Assembly (NCBI GenBank): GCA_038746285.1 | Contig: JBCDKT010000040.1 | Location: forward strand, 1 to 35,323 | Length of the DNA: 35,323 nt | Source: Bacteroidota bacterium | GTDB taxonomy: Bacteria > Bacteroidota > Rhodothermia > Rhodothermales > JANQRZ01 | Direction of reading: 5' to 3' | Shown here: positions 1 to 6,192 of the stretch, one piece after another | Layout of the letters: every line of letters starts with the position of its first letter | How positions within the stretch are numbered: the stretch's first letter is position 1 | Made by a program: the position numbers and the translations under genes | Notes under the pieces: model-generated | What the model was told of the DNA's origin: nothing | Seen by the model: the letters and a program-made list of their open reading frames with translations, nothing else | Database searches by the model: none

Positions 1-76
1 GGCGGATGGGCGGATGGGCGGATGGGCGGATGGGCGGATGGGCGGATGGGCGGATGGGCGGATGGGCGGATGGGCG
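1..76. repeat. Octanucleotide tandem array, 9 full copies of GGCGGATG
   Basis: Nine exact copies of an 8-bp unit plus GGCG fill positions 1-76 and run off the left edge, so the true copy number is unknown. Any open frame through it encodes a period-8 peptide and is not a gene. Read on the minus strand the unit is CATCCGCC, one base different from the CTTCCGCC phase of the array directly before lipB (31861-31940). By analogy, this array probably lies directly upstream of a minus-strand gene to the left of the window. That last point is inference. Confidence 0.95.
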
Positions 77-130
77 AAGATCGCTAGCGCAGCGCGCGAC
101 GGCCTCGGTAGTTTTCGTGGTTTTGCTTGC

Positions 131-152
131 CTCCCACACTCCCACACTCCCA
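131..152. repeat. Short octamer repeat CTCCCACA, 2.75 copies
   Basis: Two full copies and six bases of a third copy of CTCCCACA lie just beyond the stop codon of the minus-strand kinase gene (stop at 156-158). In the direction of that gene this is a purine-rich tract immediately after the stop. With the array at 1-76 it flanks a core at about 77-130 that contains GTAGTTTTC, also found before lipB. Confidence 0.75.
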
Positions 153-155
153 GAC

Positions 156-1886
156 CTACAGTCCGCGCGCGGCCAGCGGCAGCCGGAGCGTGAACACCGA
201 GCCCACGCCGGGCGCGCTCGTCGCGTCGATCCGGCCGCCCTGGGCCTCGGCCAGCCCGCGCGCGATCGCCAGCCCGATCCCGAGCCGGGGGTAGTCGGGG
301 TCGGTGTTCCGGTCCGAGAACGGCTCGAAGGCGCGCCTCAGGTTCTCCGGCGTCATCCCGCACCCGCTGTCGACGACGGCACACACGCCCTCGCCGTCCT
401 CGGCGCTCACCCGCACCGTCACGAACCCCTTCTCGGTATAGGCCACGGCGTTCCCTACGAGCGGCCGGAGCGTACGCGGGAGCAGCACCGGATCGGCCAC
501 GACCCGGACTGACGTGGCGATCTCCGGCAGCAGGTCGATGCCCTTGCCTCTGGCTTCAGGTGCCGCCTCCGCCACGAGGCGGCGCGTGACGGCGGCGAGG
601 TCTACGGTCTCAGCTTCCACCTTCACCTCGCCGGCTTCGACGCGGGCGAAGTCCGTCATCCGGTCCAGGGTCCGCACGAGCCGGTAGGTGCTGCTTTTGA
701 ACGTGGCAAGGAGCGCAGCCTGCTCCGAGGACGCGAGGTCGGCCAGCGCATTGACCGACCGAGAGGCTGCCGTCAGCGGGGGGCGCACCTCCTCTGAGAG
801 GTTCATCAGCATCGTCTGCCTCGTCCGGTTCATCTGGTCGGTCAGCGCGACCGCCTCGATCATCCGCTGCACGGACCGCCGCCGCGACGAGACGTAAGCC
901 CCGAGGTAGAGGCCGATCACTGTCATCGTGAACATCCCGAACTGCACCGTGTAGGGGTTCACCTGGGGCAATTCGGCCGGGGCCACGATGAAGGCCGCCG
1001 CGAGGTTGACGACGAGGGCACCCAGCGCCGCGCCGGGCATCCCGTACCGGGCTGCGAGCCACACGATGGGCGCGAAGAGCAGATACGTCACCTCCAGGGC
1101 GGGCTCCGGCTGGGCGGCGAAAATGAACCAGCACGCGGCGAGCGACCCGGCCGCGGTGAGCGCCAGTTCGAGCAGGTGCTTCGAGGTGGGGCTCCACTCG
1201 ACCCCCTCGGATGGCCGCAGGGAATGGTCCCACCACAGCTTCGGGAACGGGCGCAGCAGCACGGCTAGGACGGGTACGAGTAGGGCGATGCCGGTTCCGT
1301 CCCCGACCGTGTACCCGAGCAGCTGCGGCCAGAACGACGACGCCGGCAGCGCGTCTGTGAGGACGAAGATGCCGACCTTCCACGCGCCCAGCAGCGCCGG
1401 CGCGACCACCACCATCAGCACCAGAAAAAACGTCACGTCGCGGACGTGGCGCAGGCGCGGGTTGCACCCGAGGTAGACCAGCAGCACAGCCGCGAGGCCG
1501 CCGTAGACCACCCCCTGCCCGAGCGCGTAGACGAGCGTCCAGCCCCACCCGAGCGACGCGATCACGCTCGGCGTCCCGAGCCACCCGCTCAGGAGCACGA
1601 CCTGGTTGATCACCACCGCCGGCGCAAACCACGACCCGAAGATGGCGACCAGGGCCACGTCGAGCCCTGCCGGGGGGTACCACAGCGAGAAGTCTTCCTC
1701 CACGCGCAGCCAGGTCGAGCCCTCGAACACGAGGCGGTACAGCAGGATGTAGCCTGCGCTTACCAGGAGCCAGCGGCCGAGCGGGGGTGGCTTCGGCCGT
1801 GCCCGGAGCGCGGTCATGAACTCGGGCGCGCGCGCTTCTCGAAACGTCGTGCGGGGCGCGAGCGCCGGGGGAATCTGAAGACGCAT
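156..1886 (-). CDS. MASE1-type sensor histidine kinase homologue lacking the H-box histidine
   Basis: This is a 576-residue protein. The N-terminal ~320 residues form about eight hydrophobic segments with MASE1-like motifs (WYPPAGL near residue 70; GDGTGIALLVPVL near 195-210). A dimerisation-helix region follows, then a HATPase_c domain with N box (N479), G1 box (DSGCGM, about 506-511), F box (FEPF) and G2 box (GIGLAIARG). In the H box, the usual S-H-E-[IV]-R-x-P-L reads SEEVRPPL: the phospho-acceptor position is glutamate 365 (codon at 792-794). ATP binding should therefore be intact, while canonical autophosphorylation should not be. No response regulator is adjacent. A second ATG at residue 24 (1815-1817) is an equally plausible start, and neither has a clear ribosome binding site. 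The family assignment is fairly sure; ligand and partner are unknown. Confidence 0.85.
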   Translation of the reverse strand: MRLQIPPALAPRTTFREARAPEFMTALRARPKPPPLGRWLLVSAGYILLYRLVFEGSTWLRVEEDFSLWYPPAGLDVALVAIFGSWFAPAVVINQVVLLSGWLGTPSVIASLGWGWTLVYALGQGVVYGGLAAVLLVYLGCNPRLRHVRDVTFFLVLMVVVAPALLGAWKVGIFVLTDALPASSFWPQLLGYTVGDGTGIALLVPVLAVLLRPFPKLWWDHSLRPSEGVEWSPTSKHLLELALTAAGSLAACWFIFAAQPEPALEVTYLLFAPIVWLAARYGMPGAALGALVVNLAAAFIVAPAELPQVNPYTVQFGMFTMTVIGLYLGAYVSSRRRSVQRMIEAVALTDQMNRTRQTMLMNLSEEVRPPLTAASRSVNALADLASSEQAALLATFKSSTYRLVRTLDRMTDFARVEAGEVKVEAETVDLAAVTRRLVAEAAPEARGKGIDLLPEIATSVRVVADPVLLPRTLRPLVGNAVAYTEKGFVTVRVSAEDGEGVCAVVDSGCGMTPENLRRAFEPFSDRNTDPDYPRLGIGLAIARGLAEAQGGRIDATSAPGVGSVFTLRLPLAARGL

Positions 1887-1948
1887 GGAACCGTACCGAG
1901 GAATCGTACAAGACCCAGGCTGTGAGACCCTGTGGCTGGTGAGCAGAG

Positions 1949-2035
1949 ACCGCAGACGGCGGACCGCCGGTTTCCCTCACTCGCGGCAGTCTGCCGTCCC
2001 CCGGATCGGTGTCCGGGGCAGGCTCTGTCTGCGGT
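1949..2035. repeat. Cloverleaf-like repeat: 9-bp outer inverted repeat with three hairpins
   Basis: The outer arms ACCGCAGAC (1949-1957) and GTCTGCGGT (2027-2035) are perfect inverse complements. Between them lie three small inverted repeats: CGGCGG/CCGCCG near 1957-1969, CGGCAG/CTGCCG near 1984-1996, and CCCCGGA/TCCGGGG at 1999-2005/2012-2018. Positions 1998-2026 recur with one mismatch in 29 at 11980-12008. The same outer-arm-plus-three-stems plan is seen at 5011-5082 and 33176-33247. It is probably a REP/MITE-like dispersed repeat; its function is unknown. Confidence 0.75.
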
Positions 2036-2111
2036 CAACAGGCACGGCGGATAGACGGGGCGCAACTTGGATCATAAATGAGCCGGCAATTTCGTGCAGC
2101 GATACCTGTGA

Positions 2112-2187
2112 TGTGCAAGGTACCAGATATGCGAGCCGGTGGGGTAGCGGGGTCTCGTTTCGCAGACGTCGGGCTGTACCTTGCGCA
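2112..2187. repeat. Inverted repeat upstream of DUF58 gene
   Basis: TGTGCAAGGTAC (2112-2123) and GTACCTTGCGCA (2176-2187) pair at 11 of 12 positions across a 52-base spacer. The arms are too far apart for a simple dimeric operator. It could be another dispersed repeat or a long stem in the leader of the DUF58 message. Confidence 0.55.
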
Positions 2188-2265
2188 TTTTGCTGAGGCT
2201 GCGCTGCGCTGCAACGTGTTTCGTCGCTATCCTCCGTCTTTCCTCCTCGCCTTCGGTCACGCTGC

Positions 2266-3141
2266 GTGATTCCCCGCGACCTGTTCAGCAAAATCCGCCA
2301 CCTCGAGATCCGCACGAAAGGCCTCGTCAACGACGTCTTCGGCGGCGAGTACCACTCGGCGTTCAAGGGGCGCGGGATCGAGTTCTCCGAGGTCCGCCCC
2401 TACCAGATCGGCGACGACGTGCGGACGATCGACTGGAACGTGTCGGCGCGGACCGGCGAGACCTACGTCAAGCTCTACGAGGAGGAGCGCGAGCAGACCC
2501 TCGTGCTCGCCGTCGACGTCTCGGGCAGCGAGCGTTTCGGGACGGGCGGGGTCGAGAAGCGCGAGGTGGCGGCCGAGCTGTGCGCCGTCCTCGCCTTCAG
2601 CGCGGTCCGCAACAACGATAAGGTGGGGCTGCTCCTGTTCTCGGACCGGGTCGAGCGCTTCGTCCCGCCGAAGAAGGGCCGCCGCCACGTCCTCCGCATC
2701 GTCCGCGACGTGTTCGCCCACGCGCCGCAGGCGGCGGGCACCCGCATCACCGCCGCCCTCGACCACCTCCTCCACGTCCTCCGCCGCCGCGCGATTGTGG
2801 TCGTCGTCAGCGACTTCTTCGACCGGGGCTACGAGCGCAAGCTCCGCGCCCTCTCGGCGCGGCACGACGTGGTCGCCGTCCACCTCCGCGACCCGCGCGA
2901 GGTCGCCCTGCCGAACGTCGGTCTGCTCACGCTGCGCGACGCGGAGTCGGGCCGCCCAGTGCTCGTCGATACCGGCAGCCGTGCCGCGCGCGAGGCGTTC
3001 GCCCGGCAGGCCGAGGCGCGGCAGGCCGAGATCGAGACGGCGCTGCGGAGCGCCCGCGTGGACACCGTCCGCGTGCAGACCGACGAGGACTACGTCGAGC
3101 CGCTCGTCGGGTTTTTCCGGCAGCGCAACCGGGCGGCGTAA
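2266..3141 (+). CDS. DUF58 domain protein (VWA-like), first gene of the Bat cluster
   Basis: This 291-residue protein carries the DUF58 signature: GRGIEFSEVRPYQIGDD near residues 36-51 followed by RTIDWNVSART, then a VWA-like segment with the metal-site motif DVSGS (84-88). Most of the protein is this domain, and no membrane segment is visible. DUF58 proteins are normally encoded directly behind a MoxR AAA+ ATPase and ahead of BatD/BatA genes, where they are thought to act with MoxR in maturation of envelope or metal-dependent proteins. Here the MoxR gene is missing upstream, where the kinase homologue lies divergently instead. The start is GTG at 2266, chosen because the conserved N-terminus begins at once and a pyrimidine-rich tract precedes it. 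The next gene begins two bases after the stop. Confidence 0.9.
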   Translation: MIPRDLFSKIRHLEIRTKGLVNDVFGGEYHSAFKGRGIEFSEVRPYQIGDDVRTIDWNVSARTGETYVKLYEEEREQTLVLAVDVSGSERFGTGGVEKREVAAELCAVLAFSAVRNNDKVGLLLFSDRVERFVPPKKGRRHVLRIVRDVFAHAPQAAGTRITAALDHLLHVLRRRAIVVVVSDFFDRGYERKLRALSARHDVVAVHLRDPREVALPNVGLLTLRDAESGRPVLVDTGSRAAREAFARQAEARQAEIETALRSARVDTVRVQTDEDYVEPLVGFFRQRNRAA

Positions 3142-3143
3142 CG

Positions 3144-4172
3144 ATGAGCGTCACCGCCTGCCTCCGTCTATGGCGTAGGGGCGACCGGCCGGTCGCCCCT
3201 GCGGTGGTGCTGGCGCTGCTGCTGGCTGCTCCGGTCTCGGCGCAGACCGTCCGGCTCCACGTCCTCGCCGACAGCGTGACCGTCGGCGAGCGCTTCGAGG
3301 TCGCCGTCGCGGTCGAGCACGCGCCGGGCGTGCAGGTCGTCTTTCCCGAACCGCCCGGCGCGGCTGAGGCGGTGCGCGCCCCGCTCGAAGCCGGCGAGGC
3401 CGAACTGCTCGGCCGCCGCCGCCTCCCCCCGGCCGAGCGCGGCGCGGTGCGCGTGGACAGCGCCGTGTTCGAGGCAGCGACGTTCGCGCTCGACTCGGCG
3501 CGCGTCGGGCCGGTACCGGTGCGGATCGTGCGCGGCACGGACACGACCGTCGTGGCCTCGCGCTCGGCGTTCGTCGGCGTCCGCTCACTCGTGCCCGCCG
3601 ACACGACGGCCCGGCCCAAAGGCCTCGCGCCGCTCGCCACGTTCCCGCGGGCGTGGGGACCGTGGCTGACTGCGGCGCTCCTTGTCCTCGCCCTCCTCGT
3701 CGCGCTGTGGGCGTGGCTCCGCCAGCGCCGCCGCCGTCCCGCACTGGCCTCGGCGCTGCCAGCGCACGAAGAAGCGACCGTCCGCTTCGACGCGCTCGCG
3801 GCGAGGTTGCCCGGCACGCCCGCCGCCGTCAAGCCATTCTACGTCGAGCTGTCGGAGGCGCTGCGGACCTACCTCGCCCGCACCCTCCGCGTCCCCGCGC
3901 TGGAGCAGACGACGCGGGAGCTGGCCGATGCGCTCGCCGAGCACGGAGACGACGTGCCCGAGGCCGCGCACAAGCGCATTGCCTCGGTACTGCGCCTGGC
4001 CGACCTCGCCAAGTTCGCCGAGGTCCAGCCGGACCCGGCGACGCACGCGACCGCACTCACCCGAGCACGCGAAGCCGTCGCCGCCATCGAGGCCGCCCGC
4101 GCTGCGCGGGAAGAGGACAGCGCGGAAGGCGAGGAGAGTAAGGAGGGCGTGGAGGGACAGCCTGCCGGATGA
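3144..4172 (+). CDS. BatD/DUF4381-like membrane-anchored protein
   Basis: This 342-residue protein has a signal-peptide-like start ending near APVSAQ (~residue 34). A periplasmic beta-rich domain of about 130 residues follows (beginning TVRLHVLADSVTVGERFEV, as in BatD N-termini), then a transmembrane helix at ~171-191, an arginine-rich stop-transfer, and a cytoplasmic helical domain typical of BatD/DUF4381 proteins (FYVELSEALRTYLARTL). The tail is acidic and Glu/Ala-rich. It follows the DUF58 gene by two bases and is surely in the same operon. A perfect 22-bp palindrome (3178-3199) lies within the codons before the hydrophobic core. Either a dispersed palindrome was inserted in the signal-peptide coding region or the real start is a GTG near 3204. 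It is distinct from the longer BatD at 8623-10473. Confidence 0.8.
   Translation: MSVTACLRLWRRGDRPVAPAVVLALLLAAPVSAQTVRLHVLADSVTVGERFEVAVAVEHAPGVQVVFPEPPGAAEAVRAPLEAGEAELLGRRRLPPAERGAVRVDSAVFEAATFALDSARVGPVPVRIVRGTDTTVVASRSAFVGVRSLVPADTTARPKGLAPLATFPRAWGPWLTAALLVLALLVALWAWLRQRRRRPALASALPAHEEATVRFDALAARLPGTPAAVKPFYVELSEALRTYLARTLRVPALEQTTRELADALAEHGDDVPEAAHKRIASVLRLADLAKFAEVQPDPATHATALTRAREAVAAIEAARAAREEDSAEGEESKEGVEGQPAG
3178..3199. repeat. Perfect 22-bp palindrome inside the signal-peptide coding region
   Basis: The palindrome starts GGGGCGACC and is centred on GGCC. It matches the pattern of the two palindromes at 5015-5036 and 5058-5077 (GGGCG/GGGGC arms around CGGCCG) and is likewise preceded by GTA and followed by CCCCT. 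It therefore looks like one arm of the same dispersed repeat family, here read as amino acids. Confidence 0.8.
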
Positions 4173-4231
4173 ACGCGACCCATCTCTCCTTACCCTGCCT
4201 ACCTTCCACGCCCACCGTCCTCCGACCCTCC

Positions 4232-4984
4232 GTGCCCCCCTTCACCGACACCCTCGTCGAACGTCTCGCCCGCGCCGAGCGCGTGGCTGTCCTCACCGGA
4301 GCCGGCATCTCGGCCGAGAGCGGCGTCCCGACCTTCCGCGACCCCGGCGGGCTGTGGCAGCAGTTCCGGCCCGAGGAACTGGCCAACATCGACGCGTTCC
4401 TCGCCAACCCCGTGCTCGTGCAGGGCTGGTACGCCCACCGCCGCGCCGTCGTCGAGGAGGTGCAGCCGAACCCGGGCCACACCGCCCTCGCGGAGCTAGA
4501 GCGGATGGTGCCGCACTTTCTGCTCGCCACGCAGAACGTGGACGACCTCCACCGCCGCGCCGGGACCGAGCGCATCGTCGAACTCCACGGCAACCTCACG
4601 CGGAGCTACTGCGCCGACTGCGGCACCCCGGCCACGCGCGGCGACCTCGCCGCCATCGAGGACGGGGCCGAGGCGCGGTGCCGGGTGTGCGGCGGGCTGC
4701 TCCGGCCCGACGTGGTCTGGTTCGGCGAGAGGCTGCCCGAGGGGGCGATGGAGCGCGCTGCCGAAGCCGCCGCGCAGGCCGATGTGTTTCTGTCCCTCGG
4801 GACGAGCGCCGTGGTCTACCCGGCGGCTAGCCTGCCGCTCATCGCGAGAGAAGCCGGGGCGTACGTCGCTGAGGTCAACGTCGAGCCCAGCGCGATTGCG
4901 GGCGAGATGAGCGAGGTCGTGCTCGGGCCGTCCGGCGAGGTGCTGCCGGCGCTCGTCGAGGCCGTGCGGGTGCGGAAACAATGA
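4232..4984 (+). CDS. cobB: NAD-dependent protein deacylase, class III (CobB/SIRT5-like) sirtuin
   Basis: This 250-residue sirtuin has the family motifs in order: GAGISAESGVPTFRD (23-37), TQNVDDLHRRAG, the catalytic HGN (ELHGNL), a four-cysteine zinc site (CADC and CRVC), VWFGE and GTSAVVYPA. Tyr67 and Arg70 in WYAHRR match the Tyr-x-x-Arg pair that in CobB/SIRT5 binds acidic acyl groups, so removal of succinyl or malonyl groups from lysines is likely as well as deacetylation. I prefer the GTG at 4232, which gives a normal sirtuin N-terminus. An ATG at 4169 overlaps the previous stop (ATGA) but would add 21 residues translated from a pyrimidine-rich tract of the kind that precedes starts elsewhere here. 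It sits inside the Bat cluster, with which sirtuins have no known functional link. Confidence 0.92.
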   Translation: MPPFTDTLVERLARAERVAVLTGAGISAESGVPTFRDPGGLWQQFRPEELANIDAFLANPVLVQGWYAHRRAVVEEVQPNPGHTALAELERMVPHFLLATQNVDDLHRRAGTERIVELHGNLTRSYCADCGTPATRGDLAAIEDGAEARCRVCGGLLRPDVVWFGERLPEGAMERAAEAAAQADVFLSLGTSAVVYPAASLPLIAREAGAYVAEVNVEPSAIAGEMSEVVLGPSGEVLPALVEAVRVRKQ

Positions 4985-5010
4985 CGCGTCGCCTCTATCG
5001 TTTCTGCTGG

Positions 5011-5082
5011 TGTAGGGGCATACGGCCGTATGCCCCGCCTGGCCTCGGTCCCGATCAGGGCGAACGGCCGTTCGCCCCTACA
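5011..5082. repeat. Cloverleaf/REPIN-like repeat with two perfect palindromes
   Basis: The outer arms TGTAGGGGC (5011-5019) and GCCCCTACA (5074-5082) are perfect inverse complements. They overlap two perfect palindromes, 22 bp at 5015-5036 and 20 bp at 5058-5077, each centred on CGGCCG. Between these a third, weaker stem pairs CCTG with CAGG and TCGG with CCGA. It fills most of the gap between the sirtuin gene and batA. This resembles REP doublets (REPINs) mobilised by RAYT transposases, though none is in the window. Confidence 0.85.
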
Positions 5083-5105
5083 GGTGCCTCTCACCGGAGC
5101 GTCTG

Positions 5106-6092
5106 ATGGTCTTCGCGCACCCCCTCTTCCTGCTCCTGCTCCTCGCCGTGCCCGCGCTGGCATGGTGGGAGTGGCGGCGTGCGCGGCGGCGTCCGGCCAG
5201 CCTGTCCTTCTCCGACACGTCCGCCGCCGAGACCGTTGCGCCGACCGTGTGGGTGCGGCTGCGCGGCCTCCCGGCGGTCCTCCGGCTCGGCGCGCTCACG
5301 CTCGGCATCCTCGCCCTCGCCCGGCCGCAGATCCGCGACACGGTCGTCGAGCGCAGCGCCGAGGGCATCGACATCATCATGGTGCTCGACCTCTCGACCT
5401 CGATGAAGGCCGAGGACTTCCGGCCCAACCGGTTCGAGGCGGCGAAGGACGTGGCCGCGCGGTTCGTCGACGGGCGCACGTCCGACCGGATCGGGCTGAT
5501 CGTCTTCGCGGCCCAGGCCTACACCCAGGCCCCGCTCACGCTCGACTACGACTTCCTCAAGGAGATGCTGCGGAGCGTGCAGATGGGACTGATCGAGGAC
5601 GGCACCGCGATTGGCACCGCGCTCGCCACGGCGACGGCGCGGCTGCGCGACTCCGAGGCCGAGAGCAAGGTCATCATCCTGCTCACCGACGGCCAGAACA
5701 ACCGCGGCGAGGTCGACCCCGCAACCGCCGCCGACGTGGCCGAGGCCATCGGGGTCAAGGTCTACGCCATCGGGGTCGGCTCCGAGGGGCGCGACGCCTT
5801 CGGCCGGCGCCTCCCGGACCGGATGCGCCAGCTCCTCCCGCAGTCGGCCCAGATCGACGAGGCGATGCTGACGACGGTCGCCGAGAAGACCGGCGGGCGC
5901 TACTTCCGCGCCACCGACCGCGAAGCCCTCGCCGCGATCTACGACGAAATATCGGAGCTTGAGACGACCGAGGTCCAGGAGACGAGCTACCTCGACGTGG
6001 ACGAGCGCTACGCCCTCTTCCTCTGGCCCGCCTTCGGCCTGCTCCTCCTCGAAGTCCTGCTCTCCACCACCCGACTCCGCCGCGTGCCATGA
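5106..6092 (+). CDS. batA: BatA, VWA-domain inner-membrane protein
   Basis: This 328-residue protein has the typical BatA start (MVFAHPLFLLLLLAVPAL), a second membrane segment at ~58-72, a von Willebrand factor A domain from ~88 with the MIDAS motif DLSTS (95-99), a later LLTDGQN strand, and a C-terminal transmembrane helix (~302-322). The VWA domain should face the periplasm. BatA and BatB are the paired VWA proteins of the Bacteroides aerotolerance cluster, thought to form a metal-dependent complex with TPR partners BatC and BatE. The start is unambiguous. The gene is preceded by the 5011-5082 repeat and followed by a 100-base spacer with a strong inverted repeat before batB. Confidence 0.95.
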   Translation: MVFAHPLFLLLLLAVPALAWWEWRRARRRPASLSFSDTSAAETVAPTVWVRLRGLPAVLRLGALTLGILALARPQIRDTVVERSAEGIDIIMVLDLSTSMKAEDFRPNRFEAAKDVAARFVDGRTSDRIGLIVFAAQAYTQAPLTLDYDFLKEMLRSVQMGLIEDGTAIGTALATATARLRDSEAESKVIILLTDGQNNRGEVDPATAADVAEAIGVKVYAIGVGSEGRDAFGRRLPDRMRQLLPQSAQIDEAMLTTVAEKTGGRYFRATDREALAAIYDEISELETTEVQETSYLDVDERYALFLWPAFGLLLLEVLLSTTRLRRVP

Positions 6093-6103
6093 CGACAAGA
6101 TTG

Positions 6104-6186
6104 AAAGAGCGGAGGAATGGAAGAGCGAAAGATCGTGCACCTCGCCGCGTAACCATTCTCCCGCTCCTCCGTGCTTCCGCTCTTCC
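6104..6186 (+). repeat. Purine/pyrimidine inverted repeat between batA and batB
   Basis: A purine-rich arm at 6104-6136 is complementary to a pyrimidine-rich arm at 6154-6186 at about 24 of 33 positions. This includes perfect blocks such as GGAAGAGCG (6119-6127) with CGCTCTTCC (6178-6186). The second arm ends six bases before the batB ATG. In mRNA it could fold into a long hairpin close to the start codon and affect batB translation or processing. Confidence 0.65.
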
Positions 6187-6192
6187 CCGCCT

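Larger units (their letters stand above)
1887..2265. other. Intergenic region between divergent kinase and DUF58 genes
   Basis: This 379-base region between two divergently transcribed genes has no credible coding sequence. It holds the cloverleaf-like repeat at 1949-2035 and a second inverted repeat at 2112-2187. A pyrimidine-rich stretch at about 2228-2258 lies just before the GTG start of the DUF58 gene. Promoters for both neighbours must lie here, but no convincing -33/-7 pair was found; TACCTTGC at 2177-2184 only loosely resembles the Bacteroidota -7 element. Confidence 0.6.

Noticed and set aside
6-512. Plus-strand open frame beginning with period-8 Met-Gly-Gly-Trp peptides
   Set aside because: It is an octamer tandem array read in frame followed by the antisense of the kinase gene; no family signature.
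2177-2184. Promoter -7 element TACCTTGC for the DUF58 gene
   Set aside because: No matching TTG element at the right distance; it also lies in an inverted-repeat arm.
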